Positions 8,591 through 17,424 of a DNA stretch of 64,000 nt are shown here, in pieces. Every line of letters begins with the position of its first letter. Within the stretch, counting starts at the first letter, position 1. Source of the DNA: an uncultured Sphingobacteriales bacterium (GTDB lineage Bacteria > Bacteroidota > Bacteroidia > Chitinophagales > Chitinophagaceae); NCBI GenBank assembly GCA_937991535.1, contig CALKHN010000053.1, positions 1-64,000 of the forward strand. The letters run 5' to 3'. The notes under the pieces are model-generated. The model was not told the origin of the DNA and did not search any database. It saw only the letters and a program-made list of their open reading frames with translations. Position numbers and translations under genes: made by a program.

Positions 8591-9682
8591 ATGAATGAAA
8601 TGCTACAACGAATATACTGGGGAAATACCATTGCTGCTTATTTAATAGTTGCCGGGGGAATAGTGGCGGTTTGGCTGGTCATGAAACTCGTTACAGGAAT
8701 CATTATACGTTTTTTAAAGAAGAAAGCATTTCGCTCCGAAACTATTTTTGACGACCTGCTGCTCCAGGGAGCAGAGAAATTCATTGTTCCCTGTATTTAC
8801 TTCCTGGCTAATTACGGTATTATTATACAGCTTGCCCTGCAACCCAAATTTGCGCGCATATTGGAAGTAGCCATTATGGTAATCACCACTTATTATGTGG
8901 TACGACTTATCAATTTTGTTATTCATGGCGCCATTTTGCTGCGCATGAACAAAAAAAAAGAAGCACCTGAGCGTATTAAGCAGCTTTCGGGGATTTTGAT
9001 GGTGGTAAAAGGTATTGTATGGACCTTTGGCGTGATAACCCTCATAGACAATCTCGGATACAATATCACTACCATTATTGCAGGATTGGGTATTGGGGGA
9101 ATAGCCATAGCATTGGCCGCACAGAATATACTGGGCGATCTTTTTAGCTACCTTGTCATCTTTTTTGATAAGCCTTTTGAAGTAGGCGACTTTATCGTGG
9201 TAGACAACTACAGCGGGATCGTGGAAAAAATAGGCATCAAAACCACGCATGTGAGAAGCCTCGACGGACAGCAATTGGTAATGCCCAACTCTGAACTGGT
9301 AAAATCGGTGATCAACAATTTTAAAAGGCTGGAAAAAAGAAGGGTTGTATTCAATATTCGCCTGGTATATCATACACCCGCTGAAAAGATCAGGCAAATT
9401 CCCACACTTGTAAAGGACATCATCACCAACAATAAAAACGCATCGTTCGACAGGGCACATTTTCAGTCGTTTGGTGAATTTAGCCTCGACTATGAAATTG
9501 TTTATTACGTTAATTCTCCGGATTACGTTGTACGCATGAATACCCACCAGGAAATATGTTTTGCCATTTTGGACAGGTTTGAAAAAGAAAAAATAAAATT
9601 TGCATTGCCTGCACAAACCATATTTGCAACCAATATCCCTGAAAACAACAGGGTGGCAGAGCATGAACCGGGTCAGCAATAA
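8591..9682 (+). CDS. Mechanosensitive ion channel family protein (MscS-like)
   Basis: 363 aa inner-membrane channel of the MscS family that opens when the membrane is stretched and releases solutes during hypo-osmotic shock. N-terminal half has about four hydrophobic helices (residues 15-35, 55-85, 95-115, 130-150), then the pore helix with the glycine/alanine-rich GIGGIAIALAAQNILGD, followed by the Sm-like beta domain that begins FDKPFEVGDFIVVDNYSGIV and the alpha/beta cytoplasmic domain. All family landmarks are intact. The end is rich in charged residues. The MATE transporter follows 122 bases downstream on the same strand. Confidence 0.93.
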   Translation: MNEMLQRIYWGNTIAAYLIVAGGIVAVWLVMKLVTGIIIRFLKKKAFRSETIFDDLLLQGAEKFIVPCIYFLANYGIIIQLALQPKFARILEVAIMVITTYYVVRLINFVIHGAILLRMNKKKEAPERIKQLSGILMVVKGIVWTFGVITLIDNLGYNITTIIAGLGIGGIAIALAAQNILGDLFSYLVIFFDKPFEVGDFIVVDNYSGIVEKIGIKTTHVRSLDGQQLVMPNSELVKSVINNFKRLEKRRVVFNIRLVYHTPAEKIRQIPTLVKDIITNNKNASFDRAHFQSFGEFSLDYEIVYYVNSPDYVVRMNTHQEICFAILDRFEKEKIKFALPAQTIFATNIPENNRVAEHEPGQQ

Positions 9683-9804
9683 CGCCAGTGTATCATTGTG
9701 CATTACACCAATCAATGACTGGCGGGCATACGATTTATGGTATGCAAATTTCCACCTGCTTTATTTTAAAATATTCCATCTTTGCTGCCATTATCTTAGG
9801 TTGT

Positions 9805-11139
9805 ATGCACTTATCCTTATGGAGTGAAGCCAGGAGTACCCTCCGTTTATCGTTTCCCATTATACTGGGCGAATTGGCCCAGATGGCATTGCATATTATT
9901 GATACTGCAATGGTAGGTGCGCTGGGTTATAAACAATTGGCCGCAGGCGCGCTGGTACTGGCTGTACTGAATATTCCCTTTGTAATAGGCATTGGCATGA
10001 CCATCTCTGTTTCGCAATTGGTATCCATGTCGCACGGGCGCAGAGACGGACAAAAAGTATCGCATTATTTTTATAACGGATTCTGGCTATGCGCTGCAAC
10101 GGCGGTTGTTATTTCCTTATGCCTCGTGCTTGGTAAGAATATTCTCTTTCATTTGAAACAAGACCCTGAAGTGGCCGCGCTGGCGGTTCCTTTTTTAGAA
10201 CTGATGGGCTGGAGTGTTATACCCATGCTGCTTTTTATGTCGCTTAAGCAATTTACCGACGGATTGGAGAGAACACGCACCGCCATGATCATTTCATTGA
10301 TTGCATTGCCTGTAAATATATTCATCAACTGGCTGCTGATCTTTGGCAACTGGGGGTTTCCCAGGCTTGAGTTACCAGGAGCCGGCTGGGGTACACTAAT
10401 TACGCGTTCTCTGATGTTCCTTGCACTGGGTGCTGTTATTTTATGGCATCCCCTTTTTCGGCGGTATATCGTTGTACGGAAAAACCAATGGAAGATCCGT
10501 TTAAAAACGATCAGGGAATTATTGCATATTGGCGTGCCCAGCAGTTTACAGGTGGGTATGGAGGGCGGTGCATTTGCCGTGTCGGGTATAATTATCGGCA
10601 CCATTGGCGCTACTTCCCAGGCAGCGCACCAGATTGCCCTGAGCTGTGCATCTTTTACCTTTATGGTATCTATGGGTCTTGCACAGGGAAGTTCCATAAG
10701 AGTAAGCAATGCCTATGGCGCCAGGAACAGGCTAAAAATAGCCGCTATTGGAAAAAGCACCCTCATTACCGCACTGCTTTATGGTATACTCTGCGCTGCT
10801 GTTTTCGTCGCTCTTAGAAACATATTGCCGGTTGCGTTTAATAAAAACACCGAGGTGATACAAATGGCTGCCTTGCTGCTGATTTACGCGGCGGTATTCC
10901 AGATATCGGATGCCACGCAGGCAATAGCGGCAGGTTTACTGCGCGGTATCAAAGATGTAAAAATACCTACCCTGCTCATTGGCATCGCGTACTGGGTTGT
11001 GGGTATTCCCGTGGGCTATTTACTGGCTTTTAACGGAGAACTGGGCGCTACAGGTATTTGGATCGGATTCATCGTGGGACTCTCCTGCTCCAGCATGTTT
11101 TTATGCTATCGCTTTTTAAGGATGGCAAAGAAGGTTTAA
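9805..11139 (+). CDS. MATE family efflux transporter
   Basis: 444 aa from the ATG at 9805 (the frame is open from 9688, but the extra 39 residues lack family character). A polytopic inner-membrane antiporter with twelve predicted helices in two bundles that exports cationic drugs or metabolites using Na+ or H+. Family landmarks: RLSFPIILGELAQMALHIIDTAMVG at the start (IDTAMVG is the conserved first-helix signature), SQLVSMSHGRRDG after helix 2, INWLLIFG in the middle, and the second-half GLAQGSSIRVSNAYGAR, which parallels the first-half motif. It follows the MscS gene. Substrate is unknown. Confidence 0.93.
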   Translation: MHLSLWSEARSTLRLSFPIILGELAQMALHIIDTAMVGALGYKQLAAGALVLAVLNIPFVIGIGMTISVSQLVSMSHGRRDGQKVSHYFYNGFWLCAATAVVISLCLVLGKNILFHLKQDPEVAALAVPFLELMGWSVIPMLLFMSLKQFTDGLERTRTAMIISLIALPVNIFINWLLIFGNWGFPRLELPGAGWGTLITRSLMFLALGAVILWHPLFRRYIVVRKNQWKIRLKTIRELLHIGVPSSLQVGMEGGAFAVSGIIIGTIGATSQAAHQIALSCASFTFMVSMGLAQGSSIRVSNAYGARNRLKIAAIGKSTLITALLYGILCAAVFVALRNILPVAFNKNTEVIQMAALLLIYAAVFQISDATQAIAAGLLRGIKDVKIPTLLIGIAYWVVGIPVGYLLAFNGELGATGIWIGFIVGLSCSSMFLCYRFLRMAKKV

Positions 11140-11250
11140 TTAGAAAGTGAACATGAAAGTGTGATAGATTTATTTATCATAGCTCAGCCACATTTCCCAA
11201 AAATCTGTATCTTCCTTTTCGCGATTGTTTTACCTATAACCATTATTAGT

Positions 11251-12135
11251 ATGAACCCCGGTATTATTTCAACTGCATTGTTACCCCTTGCGTTGGCCAT
11301 TATTATGTTCGGACTTGGTCTTTCTTTGAAGGTCACCGATTTTAAGCGGATATTTTTGTATCCCAAAGCTATACTCATCGGATCATTTACCCAATTGGTA
11401 TTATTGCCTGTTTTAGGATTCATTATCGCAGCACTACTATTGAAAAGCAGTCCGTAACTGGCAATAGGTCTTATCATTCTTGCCATGTGTCCCGGGGGGC
11501 CTACTTCCAACCTGCTTACCCATTTGGCTAATGGCGATACGGCGCTTTGTATTTCATTAACAGCAATTTCAAGCATTGTAAAAATATTTACCATCCCCAT
11601 TATGGTAAATATTGCCATACAGCATTATATGGGCGTTGCTTCTGAATTTCATCTTGATGTGCTGAGTTCAATCCTTAAAATAGTTACCATTACTATTGTT
11701 CCGGCCGCTATTGGTATGGCAGTAAAAGCCCTGGCGCCCGGCTTTTCTCAAAAAGCCCAAAAACCGGTAAAGATCATGTCGGCCATTTTTTTAGTGCTTG
11801 TTATTTTCGCCGCCATTTACCAGGAAAGAGGAAGCATTGTACAATCTATGGTAGTTGCAGGTCCGGCAGCACTGTTGCTGAACTTATCGGGTATGCTGCT
11901 GGGTTACTATATACCCAAACTCTTTCACCTGCCTTTGCCGCAGCAAATTACCATCAGTATTGAAACCAGTATACAAAACGGCACATTAGCGATAGCCATC
12001 GCCAGCAGTCCGCTTATGCTGGGTAACGCAACCATGGCCATTCCGGCTGTGGTATACAGTCTCATCATGTTCATTACAGCAGGGCTATTTATTTCCCTTG
12101 TTAACAGGAGAAAAGCGAAGCTGGTAACGGCGTAA
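11251..12135 (+). pseudogene. Bile acid:sodium symporter family transporter, interrupted by an in-frame TAA
   Basis: One continuous frame encodes a BASS-family transporter but carries TAA at 11455-11457. The upstream part (ATG at 11251, possibly 11161) ends in LLKSSP; the frame then goes on LAIGLIILAMCPGGPTSN, which includes the family's conserved CPGG-TSN crossing motif, and continues to the proper end at 12135, with ENGTLAIAI-like SIQNGTLAIAIASS in the second half. In homologues this position is usually Glu (GAA), one base from TAA. The protein would import organic anions with Na+. It may be a true null allele, a sequencing error, or a gene read through. GTG/ATG re-start at the ATG 11485 would give a fragment without the first helices. 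Confidence 0.85.
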
Positions 12136-12168
12136 CTAAAATAAGCGAAGTATATCCCCTGTTGTACA

Positions 12169-13020
12169 TCAGAACATCATTCCCCATAATAGCCTTAGTG
12201 CTACCAGCGCCAAACAAACGGCCAATGCTTTTACGATAACCGTTCCTTTTATTTTGTGAGAAAGCCATGCGCCCAGTTGAGCGCCAAATACCACGCCAAT
12301 GCACAACCATATTACCATGGGCAATATATAGGGATCGTTATAGTTGCCCTGCAAAGCATGTACGATTACACTAACGGTAGCCATAACCGCAAGAATAAAA
12401 TGCGAAGTAGCCGTTGCAATATGTACGGGAAAACGGAGCAAATGCACCATTGCCGGTACGTGTATAATGCCGCCGCCAATACCCAGCAAAGGCGAAAGGT
12501 AGCCTACTATCACACTTATGGCAGCGCCGGTATAAACATTATATGTGTACCGGTATGTTGTGTTTTCTTTGTCTGTAATCACATTGGTCCGTTGTCCCTT
12601 GTTATTACCGGTGCGCTCATTCTGCGAATAACCGGGCGCTTCCTTTTTAAACAAAAGAAAAGCAGAAAGTGAAAGCAACAGCACACCGAAAATAACATTG
12701 AAAACTGAATGCGGGATGTATTTTGTGGTGAACACACCAAGAACAGAGCCGGGAATAGTAAACAAAGCGAACAATATGCCCGCCCTGTAATCAATACGGC
12801 CGGAGCGGCTGTACGCCACTGAACCCGAAACAGCATTCGCGGCCACAATAACAATGGATACAGCAGTAACAATTTCGGGCGGGAACTGCGGGTGAGTTAA
12901 TAATAATAAAGGAACAAGAATAAAGCCTCCTCCCGCTCCTATCAAAGTGCCGATCGCGCCAATAACAAAACCCGTTAACAACAATACGGAAATACTATCA
13001 AAAATCAGTTGGTGAACCAT
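12169..13020 (-). CDS. Sulfite exporter TauE/SafE family protein
   Basis: 283 aa inner-membrane protein of the TauE/SafE (DUF81) family, which exports sulfite, sulfoacetate or similar organosulfur anions. Each half starts with the duplicated signature: IGTLIGAGGGFILVPLLLL in the first half and GYLSPLLGIGGGIIHVPAMV in the second. About eight helices; a hydrophilic loop near residues 130-155 (rich in Asn/Thr) joins the halves. It is convergent with the broken symporter (33-base gap) and has no neighbour that would name the substrate. Confidence 0.93.
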   Translation of the reverse strand: MVHQLIFDSISVLLLTGFVIGAIGTLIGAGGGFILVPLLLLTHPQFPPEIVTAVSIVIVAANAVSGSVAYSRSGRIDYRAGILFALFTIPGSVLGVFTTKYIPHSVFNVIFGVLLLSLSAFLLFKKEAPGYSQNERTGNNKGQRTNVITDKENTTYRYTYNVYTGAAISVIVGYLSPLLGIGGGIIHVPAMVHLLRFPVHIATATSHFILAVMATVSVIVHALQGNYNDPYILPMVIWLCIGVVFGAQLGAWLSHKIKGTVIVKALAVCLALVALRLLWGMMF

Positions 13021-13074
13021 GCAGGGAATTATGGATATAATTCCAAAGATAAAAAGTATACGATGTAAAAAAGC

Positions 13075-13101
13075 TTGTCAACCTGTTGTAAAGGTTGACA
13101 A
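13075..13101 (-). terminator. Terminator of the lysine-rich protein gene
   Basis: TTGTCAACCT (13075-13084) and AGGTTGACAA (13092-13101) form a perfect 10-bp stem with a 7-base loop. On the minus strand the stem is followed by GCTTTTTTAC. It lies between the end of the 95-aa gene and the start of the TauE gene, both on the minus strand. Confidence 0.65.
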
Positions 13102-13124
13102 TGCATTTAAAATCTGTTTCAAAA

Positions 13125-13412
13125 TTATGCAGAAGCAGGTTTTATTTTCGGGTTAACAGTTTTTTTTGCGGGTAATTTTGAAACAGTGTTGATACCGCCC
13201 GTTTTTTTTGCTTTGCCGATTGGTTTTGTTTCAGGCGCTTTTATTTTTTTAGCGGCTTTAGCAATATCATCCGCAAGCACATTGCTTACTTTTCTTATCC
13301 GTTTTAAAAATTTTTTGGAATCCATTTCGCCCCGCATATCTCCGAGCGCGGCTTCGATTTTTTCGGACACCTTGTCACGGAATTCTTTTTTTGATATTTT
13401 TTTATCGCTCAT
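13125..13412 (-). CDS. Small lysine-rich hypothetical protein
   Basis: 95 aa, about a quarter Lys. The N-terminal 55 residues form amphipathic helices (SKKEFRDKVSEKIEAALGDM, then KKFLKRIRKVSNVLADDIAK) and the C-terminal 40 residues are a Lys/Pro/Ala/Thr-rich basic tail (KAKKTGG, PAKKTVNPK) that recalls the disordered tails of nucleic-acid-binding or histone-like proteins. No known family is recognised and DNA binding is only an inference from charge. It has its own strong promoter with a dyad operator candidate and its own terminator, so it is probably an independently regulated small gene. Confidence 0.75.
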   Translation of the reverse strand: MSDKKISKKEFRDKVSEKIEAALGDMRGEMDSKKFLKRIRKVSNVLADDIAKAAKKIKAPETKPIGKAKKTGGINTVSKLPAKKTVNPKIKPASA

Positions 13413-13433
13413 AGGCTTTATAATTTAATAACT

Positions 13434-13462
13434 CAAATATAATATTAGCTTAACATTTCCAA
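13434..13462 (-). promoter_or_regulatory. Bacteroidota-type promoter of the lysine-rich protein gene
   Basis: On the minus strand TTG (complement of 13460-13462), 18 bases, TATATTTG (complement of 13434-13441). The -7 element lies 21 bases before the ATG, giving a short leader. The -33 TTG is at the centre of a dyad (see next entry). Confidence 0.65.
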
Positions 13463-13469
13463 TGTTAAG
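13449..13469. promoter_or_regulatory. Operator-like dyad over the -33 element
   Basis: CTTAACATT, TCC, AATGTTAAG: a perfect 9-bp inverted repeat with a 3-base centre. The centre holds the -33 TTG of the minus-strand promoter, so a dimeric regulator bound here would block polymerase. On the plus strand a run TTTTT follows, so terminator function was considered, but no plus-strand gene ends here. Confidence 0.45.
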
Positions 13470-13593
13470 TTTTTATGGAGTACAAAAGGATATGGACTGA
13501 TGCCCAATAATAAGGATTCGCGTATTTAAAAACTCAGTGAATAATGAGTGCTGCAGATTGTTTTAGGATTACTGGTTTCAAGTGAGCACATCT

Positions 13594-13655
13594 CGCAACC
13601 TGCAGTTCCCTGTAACCTGTAACTTGCAACTCCCAGTAACCTGCAACCTGTAACA
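13594..13655. repeat. Micro-repeat of the CTGTAACCTGCAAC family
   Basis: A run of words GCAACCTG, CTGTAACCTG, TAACTTGCAACT, AGTAACCTGCAACCTG at the 3' end of the SDR gene. The same words occur at 36264-36325 and 50300-50390. Confidence 0.55.
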
Positions 13656-13656
13656 T

Positions 13657-14496
13657 CTATTCCCCTTCCGGGAAATCCGCATCCCTGGTCACTTCCTCCC
13701 ACCGGTCGAAATCATTTTGCAATGCAGTCAGCTTGCGTTTCGCGTTCTTTAAAGCAGCCGAGCCCAGCAACAGTACCTGCGGCGGGTTTTCAGATTCCAC
13801 CACTTTTACCATGGCTTTGGCGGCACGCACAGGATCGCCTTTCTGACTGCCACTATAACCACGCACTGTATTTTTGTTTGCTCCGGCCGTGGGCGCATAG
13901 TCCTCAATGGTAATGGAGCTGTCTTTTGCCGATCTGCCCGCCCAGTCGGTGCGGAAACCACTGGGAGCAACAGTTGTTACCTTAATGCCAAGGTGAGCCG
14001 TTTCTTTGGCTAACGCTTCCGAATACGCGGTAACAGCGAATTTGGTAGCGTTATAAAAACCAAGTGCCGGAAATGCAACCAATCCTCCAATGGATGATAT
14101 ATTAAGGATGTGACCACTGCGTTGTTTGCGCATAACTGGCAGTACTGCCCTGGTAACATGCGCCAGTCCCCAGAAATTGATCTCAAACATGCGGCGTACT
14201 TCCTCTTCTTCACTTTCTTCTATGGCTCCAAAATAGCCAATACCGGCATTGTTAACCAGTACATCAATATGATTAAACTTTTGCAATGCCTGCGATACAG
14301 CCAAACTGATATCGGATTGACTGGTTACATCCAGGGACAAAGCGATAGCCGTAGCGGGATAAGGGGTTACTATATCCATTACATCATTTGTATTGCGGGA
14401 AGTAACCACGGCCTTATACCCCAGCTTCAATACCCATTTTGCCAATTCGCGGCCAAAACCTGTGGAACAGCCTGTTATTAGCCATACTTTATCCAT
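13657..14496 (-). CDS. SDR family NAD(P)-dependent oxidoreductase
   Basis: 279 aa classical short-chain dehydrogenase. Rossmann cofactor motif TGCSTGFG near residue 8, NNAGIG near 85, catalytic Ser in ISSIGG near 135 and YNATK (the YxxxK pair) near 150. After the active site comes VTTVAPSGFRTDWAGRSA, close to the PG-type motif of the family, here with TVAPSGFRTD as in the subgroup annotated as oxidoreductase/SDR with retinol-dehydrogenase-like sequence. Substrate is unknown. It is a single gene between a micro-repeat region and the subtilisin-like gene, whose minus-strand end lies about 105 bases upstream of its start codon. Confidence 0.93.
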   Translation of the reverse strand: MDKVWLITGCSTGFGRELAKWVLKLGYKAVVTSRNTNDVMDIVTPYPATAIALSLDVTSQSDISLAVSQALQKFNHIDVLVNNAGIGYFGAIEESEEEEVRRMFEINFWGLAHVTRAVLPVMRKQRSGHILNISSIGGLVAFPALGFYNATKFAVTAYSEALAKETAHLGIKVTTVAPSGFRTDWAGRSAKDSSITIEDYAPTAGANKNTVRGYSGSQKGDPVRAAKAMVKVVESENPPQVLLLGSAALKNAKRKLTALQNDFDRWEEVTRDADFPEGE

Positions 14497-14601
14497 TTGC
14501 TATTGTTTTTGAATATATTTTAAGAAGCGATTGCCGTCAAAATTAGCCATTCATGAACAAAGGGTTATAAATATCACCTGCAAACAGCACGTTACCATTA
14601 C

Positions 14602-16098
14602 CTACTGAACCGCTTTTTCTGCATTAATTTGTCCATCTCCAAAAAATCCGTCTCTACTGCGGAGACCAAGATCCGTTGAGGACTTTTTTAACACCTGGTC
14701 AATCATTTGCAGTGAAGCAAGCTTTCCATATTTTCCATATACCAAAGCGGCAACAGCGCTTGCATGCGGCGCCGCCATACTTGTTCCGGCCGACCATGAA
14801 TAAAAGAGTTCGTTGGTGGCTTCATCAACACCGCCAATATTAAATATAAGATCAAATACAAACGCATAGTTTACCACAAAACCCACCTGTACTACCTGTG
14901 TGTTTAATGGAATACTGTAATTACCACCTGGCGCACCGTATGCGATGAATTTTTTGCCTGAATTGGTAAAAATAGATGGGAGGTACAAAGAAGTGTCCTG
15001 GTTTATACCCCATCCCAACGGACCGTTGGCAGCGATGGCCAGTACACCGTTGCAAGCTGCGGGGTAGGTAATAAAATTTTTCTCAAAGTCGTAGTTATAA
15101 GCATCATTGCCCGCCGCAGCAATCACAGTAACATCTTTTTTGCTGGCGAATGTAACAGCCCTGTTCATTGCTGTAACCAGGTCTTTTATATCCCTGTCAT
15201 ACTCTATGATTAAATCATCTGACGGATCATCGGGTGTACCATTATCATCCATAAATGTTCTGCGTGGCAATTCTCCGCCCAGGCTCATATTAATTACATG
15301 CGCGCCGTTAACAGCCGCAAAGTAGATACCATTTATTATCGCGCTGAATGTTCCGTTTCCTTCGTCGTTTAATACTTTTACCAAAATGAGTTTCGCCTGG
15401 GGGGCTACGCCAACCACACCTTTGTCATCATTCAGGGCAGCAATGGTGCCTGCAACATGTGTTCCATGGCTAAAGCCATCTCTCCCATGGTATTGTATCT
15501 CTTCATCATCCACAAAATTATGGGAGAGTATAATGTTGGGCAGGATCTCGGGATCGTTCAACAAAAAACCGCCATCAAGCACGGCTACTTTCGCACCATT
15601 CCCCTGGAATCCTTTAGCCCATGCCTGCTCTGCCCGAACGGAGTTCAGCCCCCATTGTAAAAAACTTAAAGGGTTACTATTTACTACTGGCGGCGCTGTG
15701 GCATTCTTGCGGTATACCGCTCCTGCCGACGCTACATCCCTTTTGCTGATTCTGTGTATTTTTTCCGGCAGCCTCCAGCTCAGCACAACGTCTGCTGCTA
15801 CCGATTCGATACCTGCAACCTGGCGGGCCTTTGCGGGAAAAGAAGGATCGGGTGTCTGTACTTCTATCAGCCCTAATTCCTCATTGGTATTCTTTAACAC
15901 AAATCTTCTTACATTCAGCTTGCCTAATGCTGTGGCGATGTTTTGGGTGCTAACCCCTTCTTTAGCAATAACAATAAATCCCCGGTCCTGGTTGGGGATG
16001 TGGAGTGTTGCATTTTCAAACCGTCTGTCCATATCTTTTGAACAGGAACCGAAAAGGATACCAGCGCACAGGGCGAATAAACATAGATTGTTTCTCAT
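14602..16098 (-). CDS. S8 family (subtilisin-like) serine peptidase, lipoprotein
   Basis: 498 aa. MRNNLCLFALCAGILFGSC is a lipoprotein signal (lipobox FGSC), so the enzyme is anchored in the envelope or on the surface. Residues about 35-110 form an inhibitor-I9-like propeptide (RGFIVIAKEGVS through AGIESVAADVVLSW). The peptidase domain has the complete triad: Asp in KVAVLDGGF (near 175), His in SHGTHVAGTIAALN (near 210), the oxyanion Asn in AAAGNDAYN and Ser in SAGTSMAAPHASAVAALV (near 440). A long acidic insertion with DDNGTPDDPSDD follows the GGELPRRTF strand and could bind Ca2+. Cleaves exported proteins; its target is unknown. Confidence 0.95.
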   Translation of the reverse strand: MRNNLCLFALCAGILFGSCSKDMDRRFENATLHIPNQDRGFIVIAKEGVSTQNIATALGKLNVRRFVLKNTNEELGLIEVQTPDPSFPAKARQVAGIESVAADVVLSWRLPEKIHRISKRDVASAGAVYRKNATAPPVVNSNPLSFLQWGLNSVRAEQAWAKGFQGNGAKVAVLDGGFLLNDPEILPNIILSHNFVDDEEIQYHGRDGFSHGTHVAGTIAALNDDKGVVGVAPQAKLILVKVLNDEGNGTFSAIINGIYFAAVNGAHVINMSLGGELPRRTFMDDNGTPDDPSDDLIIEYDRDIKDLVTAMNRAVTFASKKDVTVIAAAGNDAYNYDFEKNFITYPAACNGVLAIAANGPLGWGINQDTSLYLPSIFTNSGKKFIAYGAPGGNYSIPLNTQVVQVGFVVNYAFVFDLIFNIGGVDEATNELFYSWSAGTSMAAPHASAVAALVYGKYGKLASLQMIDQVLKKSSTDLGLRSRDGFFGDGQINAEKAVQ

Positions 16099-16248
16099 GG
16101 CAATAAGTTTAAATTAATAATAAAAGACGGGTTGGGGGGATGGGAATGTATACTTACACAGGGAGGAAGTATTAGGAGTGCCAGCAAATCTTGCAAAATA
16201 ATATCACATTATCAAGGAAGTAAGTAAATATATTTTCCTTATCTCCTT

Positions 16249-16256
16249 TACATTTG
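16249..16256 (+). promoter_or_regulatory. -7 element upstream of the VOC gene
   Basis: TACATTTG matches TAnnTTTG exactly and ends 16 bases before the TTG start of the VOC frame, so the transcript would have a leader of about ten bases. No TTTG is seen about 19 bases upstream, so strength is uncertain. Confidence 0.4.
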
Positions 16257-16272
16257 TGCAAACACATACACT

Positions 16273-16764
16273 TTGGGTACCGATTATATTATTCCTGCAC
16301 AAACAAGGATTGGACACGTACATTTAAAGGTGTCGGACATTGAAAAGTCGCTCGCGTTTTACCGCGATTTGCTGGGGTTTGAAGTTACCACTATGTATGG
16401 CAGCCAGGCTGCATTTATATCTGCCGGAGGCTATCATCATCATATTGGTTTAAATACCTGGCACAGTAAGGGAGCATCACCTGCCCCGGTACATGGGGTT
16501 GGCTTGTATCACACAGCTATTCTGTACCCTACACGTAAAGATCTTGCGGTAATATTTTAACGACTGCGAAAAGCTGAATACCCGTTAACCGGCGCAAGCG
16601 ATCACGGGGTATCGGAAGCGTTGTATTTAAATGACCCTGATGGCAATGGCGTGGAATTGTATTGGGACAAGCCGAAGGAATATTGGCCTTCTAAAGCAGA
16701 CGGATCATTGAATATGTATACAAAAGCGCTCGATCTTGATGATCTATTAAAATTATTAAGCTGA
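16273..16764 (+). pseudogene. VOC (glyoxalase/dioxygenase superfamily) protein, interrupted by an in-frame TAA
   Basis: A vicinal-oxygen-chelate protein of about 163 codons. It appears to start at TTG 16273 (TDYIIPAQTRIGHVHLKVSD). The frame contains TAA at 16558-16560 after RKDLAVIF and then continues in the same frame RLRKAEYPLTGASDHGVSEALYL and NDPDGNGVELYWDKP, the typical second half, to TGA at 16762-16764. Metal ligand positions are the His of GHVHLKV, a central His and the Glu of GVELYWD. Homologues would have Lys or Gln at the stop, one base away from TAA. Without the C-terminal half the metal site is incomplete. A genuine nonsense mutation and a base-call error look the same here. Confidence 0.82.
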
Positions 16765-16845
16765 GGGTAATATTGATTTTTAGAACGATAAGGCAGAAGT
16801 TACCCATAAACGGGTTATTTTCGCTGCAAATAAACTCATGTTGTT

Positions 16846-17268
16846 ATGTATACAGGAATAAAACATTTTCATTCGGGACTGGCTTATTTGTTGCTGGCAG
16901 GATTGGTTGTAGCGATTATTTATGCAATCGGGTCACGCAAAAAAAACTTTACTGCAGGCAGCCGTAAAGTAGCTTTGATTGGACTGATTTGTGCTCACCT
17001 CCAGTTTGTTCTTGGAATAGTGCTTTATTTTTTGTCACCATTGGGCGCATCCAATCTTTCGGGAGATGCAATGAAAGAGAAAGTGTCGAGATTATACATA
17101 CTGGAACATCCTTTGATGATGCTGATAGCCGTGGTGTTGGTTACCATTGGCTATTCCAGGGCTAAAAAGCTAAACAGCAACAGCAAGAAATACAATAGCA
17201 TTATCCTCTTTTACGGCATTGCTTTAATTTTAATGCTGAGTGTTATTCCGTGGAATATATGGCCATAA
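16846..17268 (+). CDS. Four-helix membrane protein (cytochrome b-like, hypothetical)
   Basis: 140 aa with four hydrophobic helices at about residues 10-30, 43-65, 88-108 and 118-137. Conserved-looking His residues sit at helix ends: HFHSG near the N-terminus, ICAHLQF in helix 2 and LEHPLMM before helix 3, the pattern of a small haem-binding or quinone-associated four-helix bundle. The family is widespread in Bacteroidota and is often annotated only as a hypothetical or cytochrome b-like protein. No operon partner is visible: the broken VOC gene precedes it by 80 bases and a 490-base gap follows. Haem binding is inferred, not shown. Confidence 0.75.
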   Translation: MYTGIKHFHSGLAYLLLAGLVVAIIYAIGSRKKNFTAGSRKVALIGLICAHLQFVLGIVLYFLSPLGASNLSGDAMKEKVSRLYILEHPLMMLIAVVLVTIGYSRAKKLNSNSKKYNSIILFYGIALILMLSVIPWNIWP

Positions 17269-17424
17269 ACCCAGAGGAATTACTATCGCTTTAATTTTAT
17301 GTATCAATAGCAGTACCTTGCATTTTGCAATGAATAGTTCCTTGTTTTGTGCTTATAAACGACCGCGCCTGTGATAATCGGCGATTCCTTCCGGGTAAAA
17401 ATAGAATGAATGGCAAAAAAAACC

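Noticed and set aside
11455..16560. Stop-codon reassignment (TAA read as an amino acid)
   Set aside because: Many intact genes in the window, such as those ending at 12135 and 21899, use TAA as their real stop, and both TAA-broken genes fit single-base changes.
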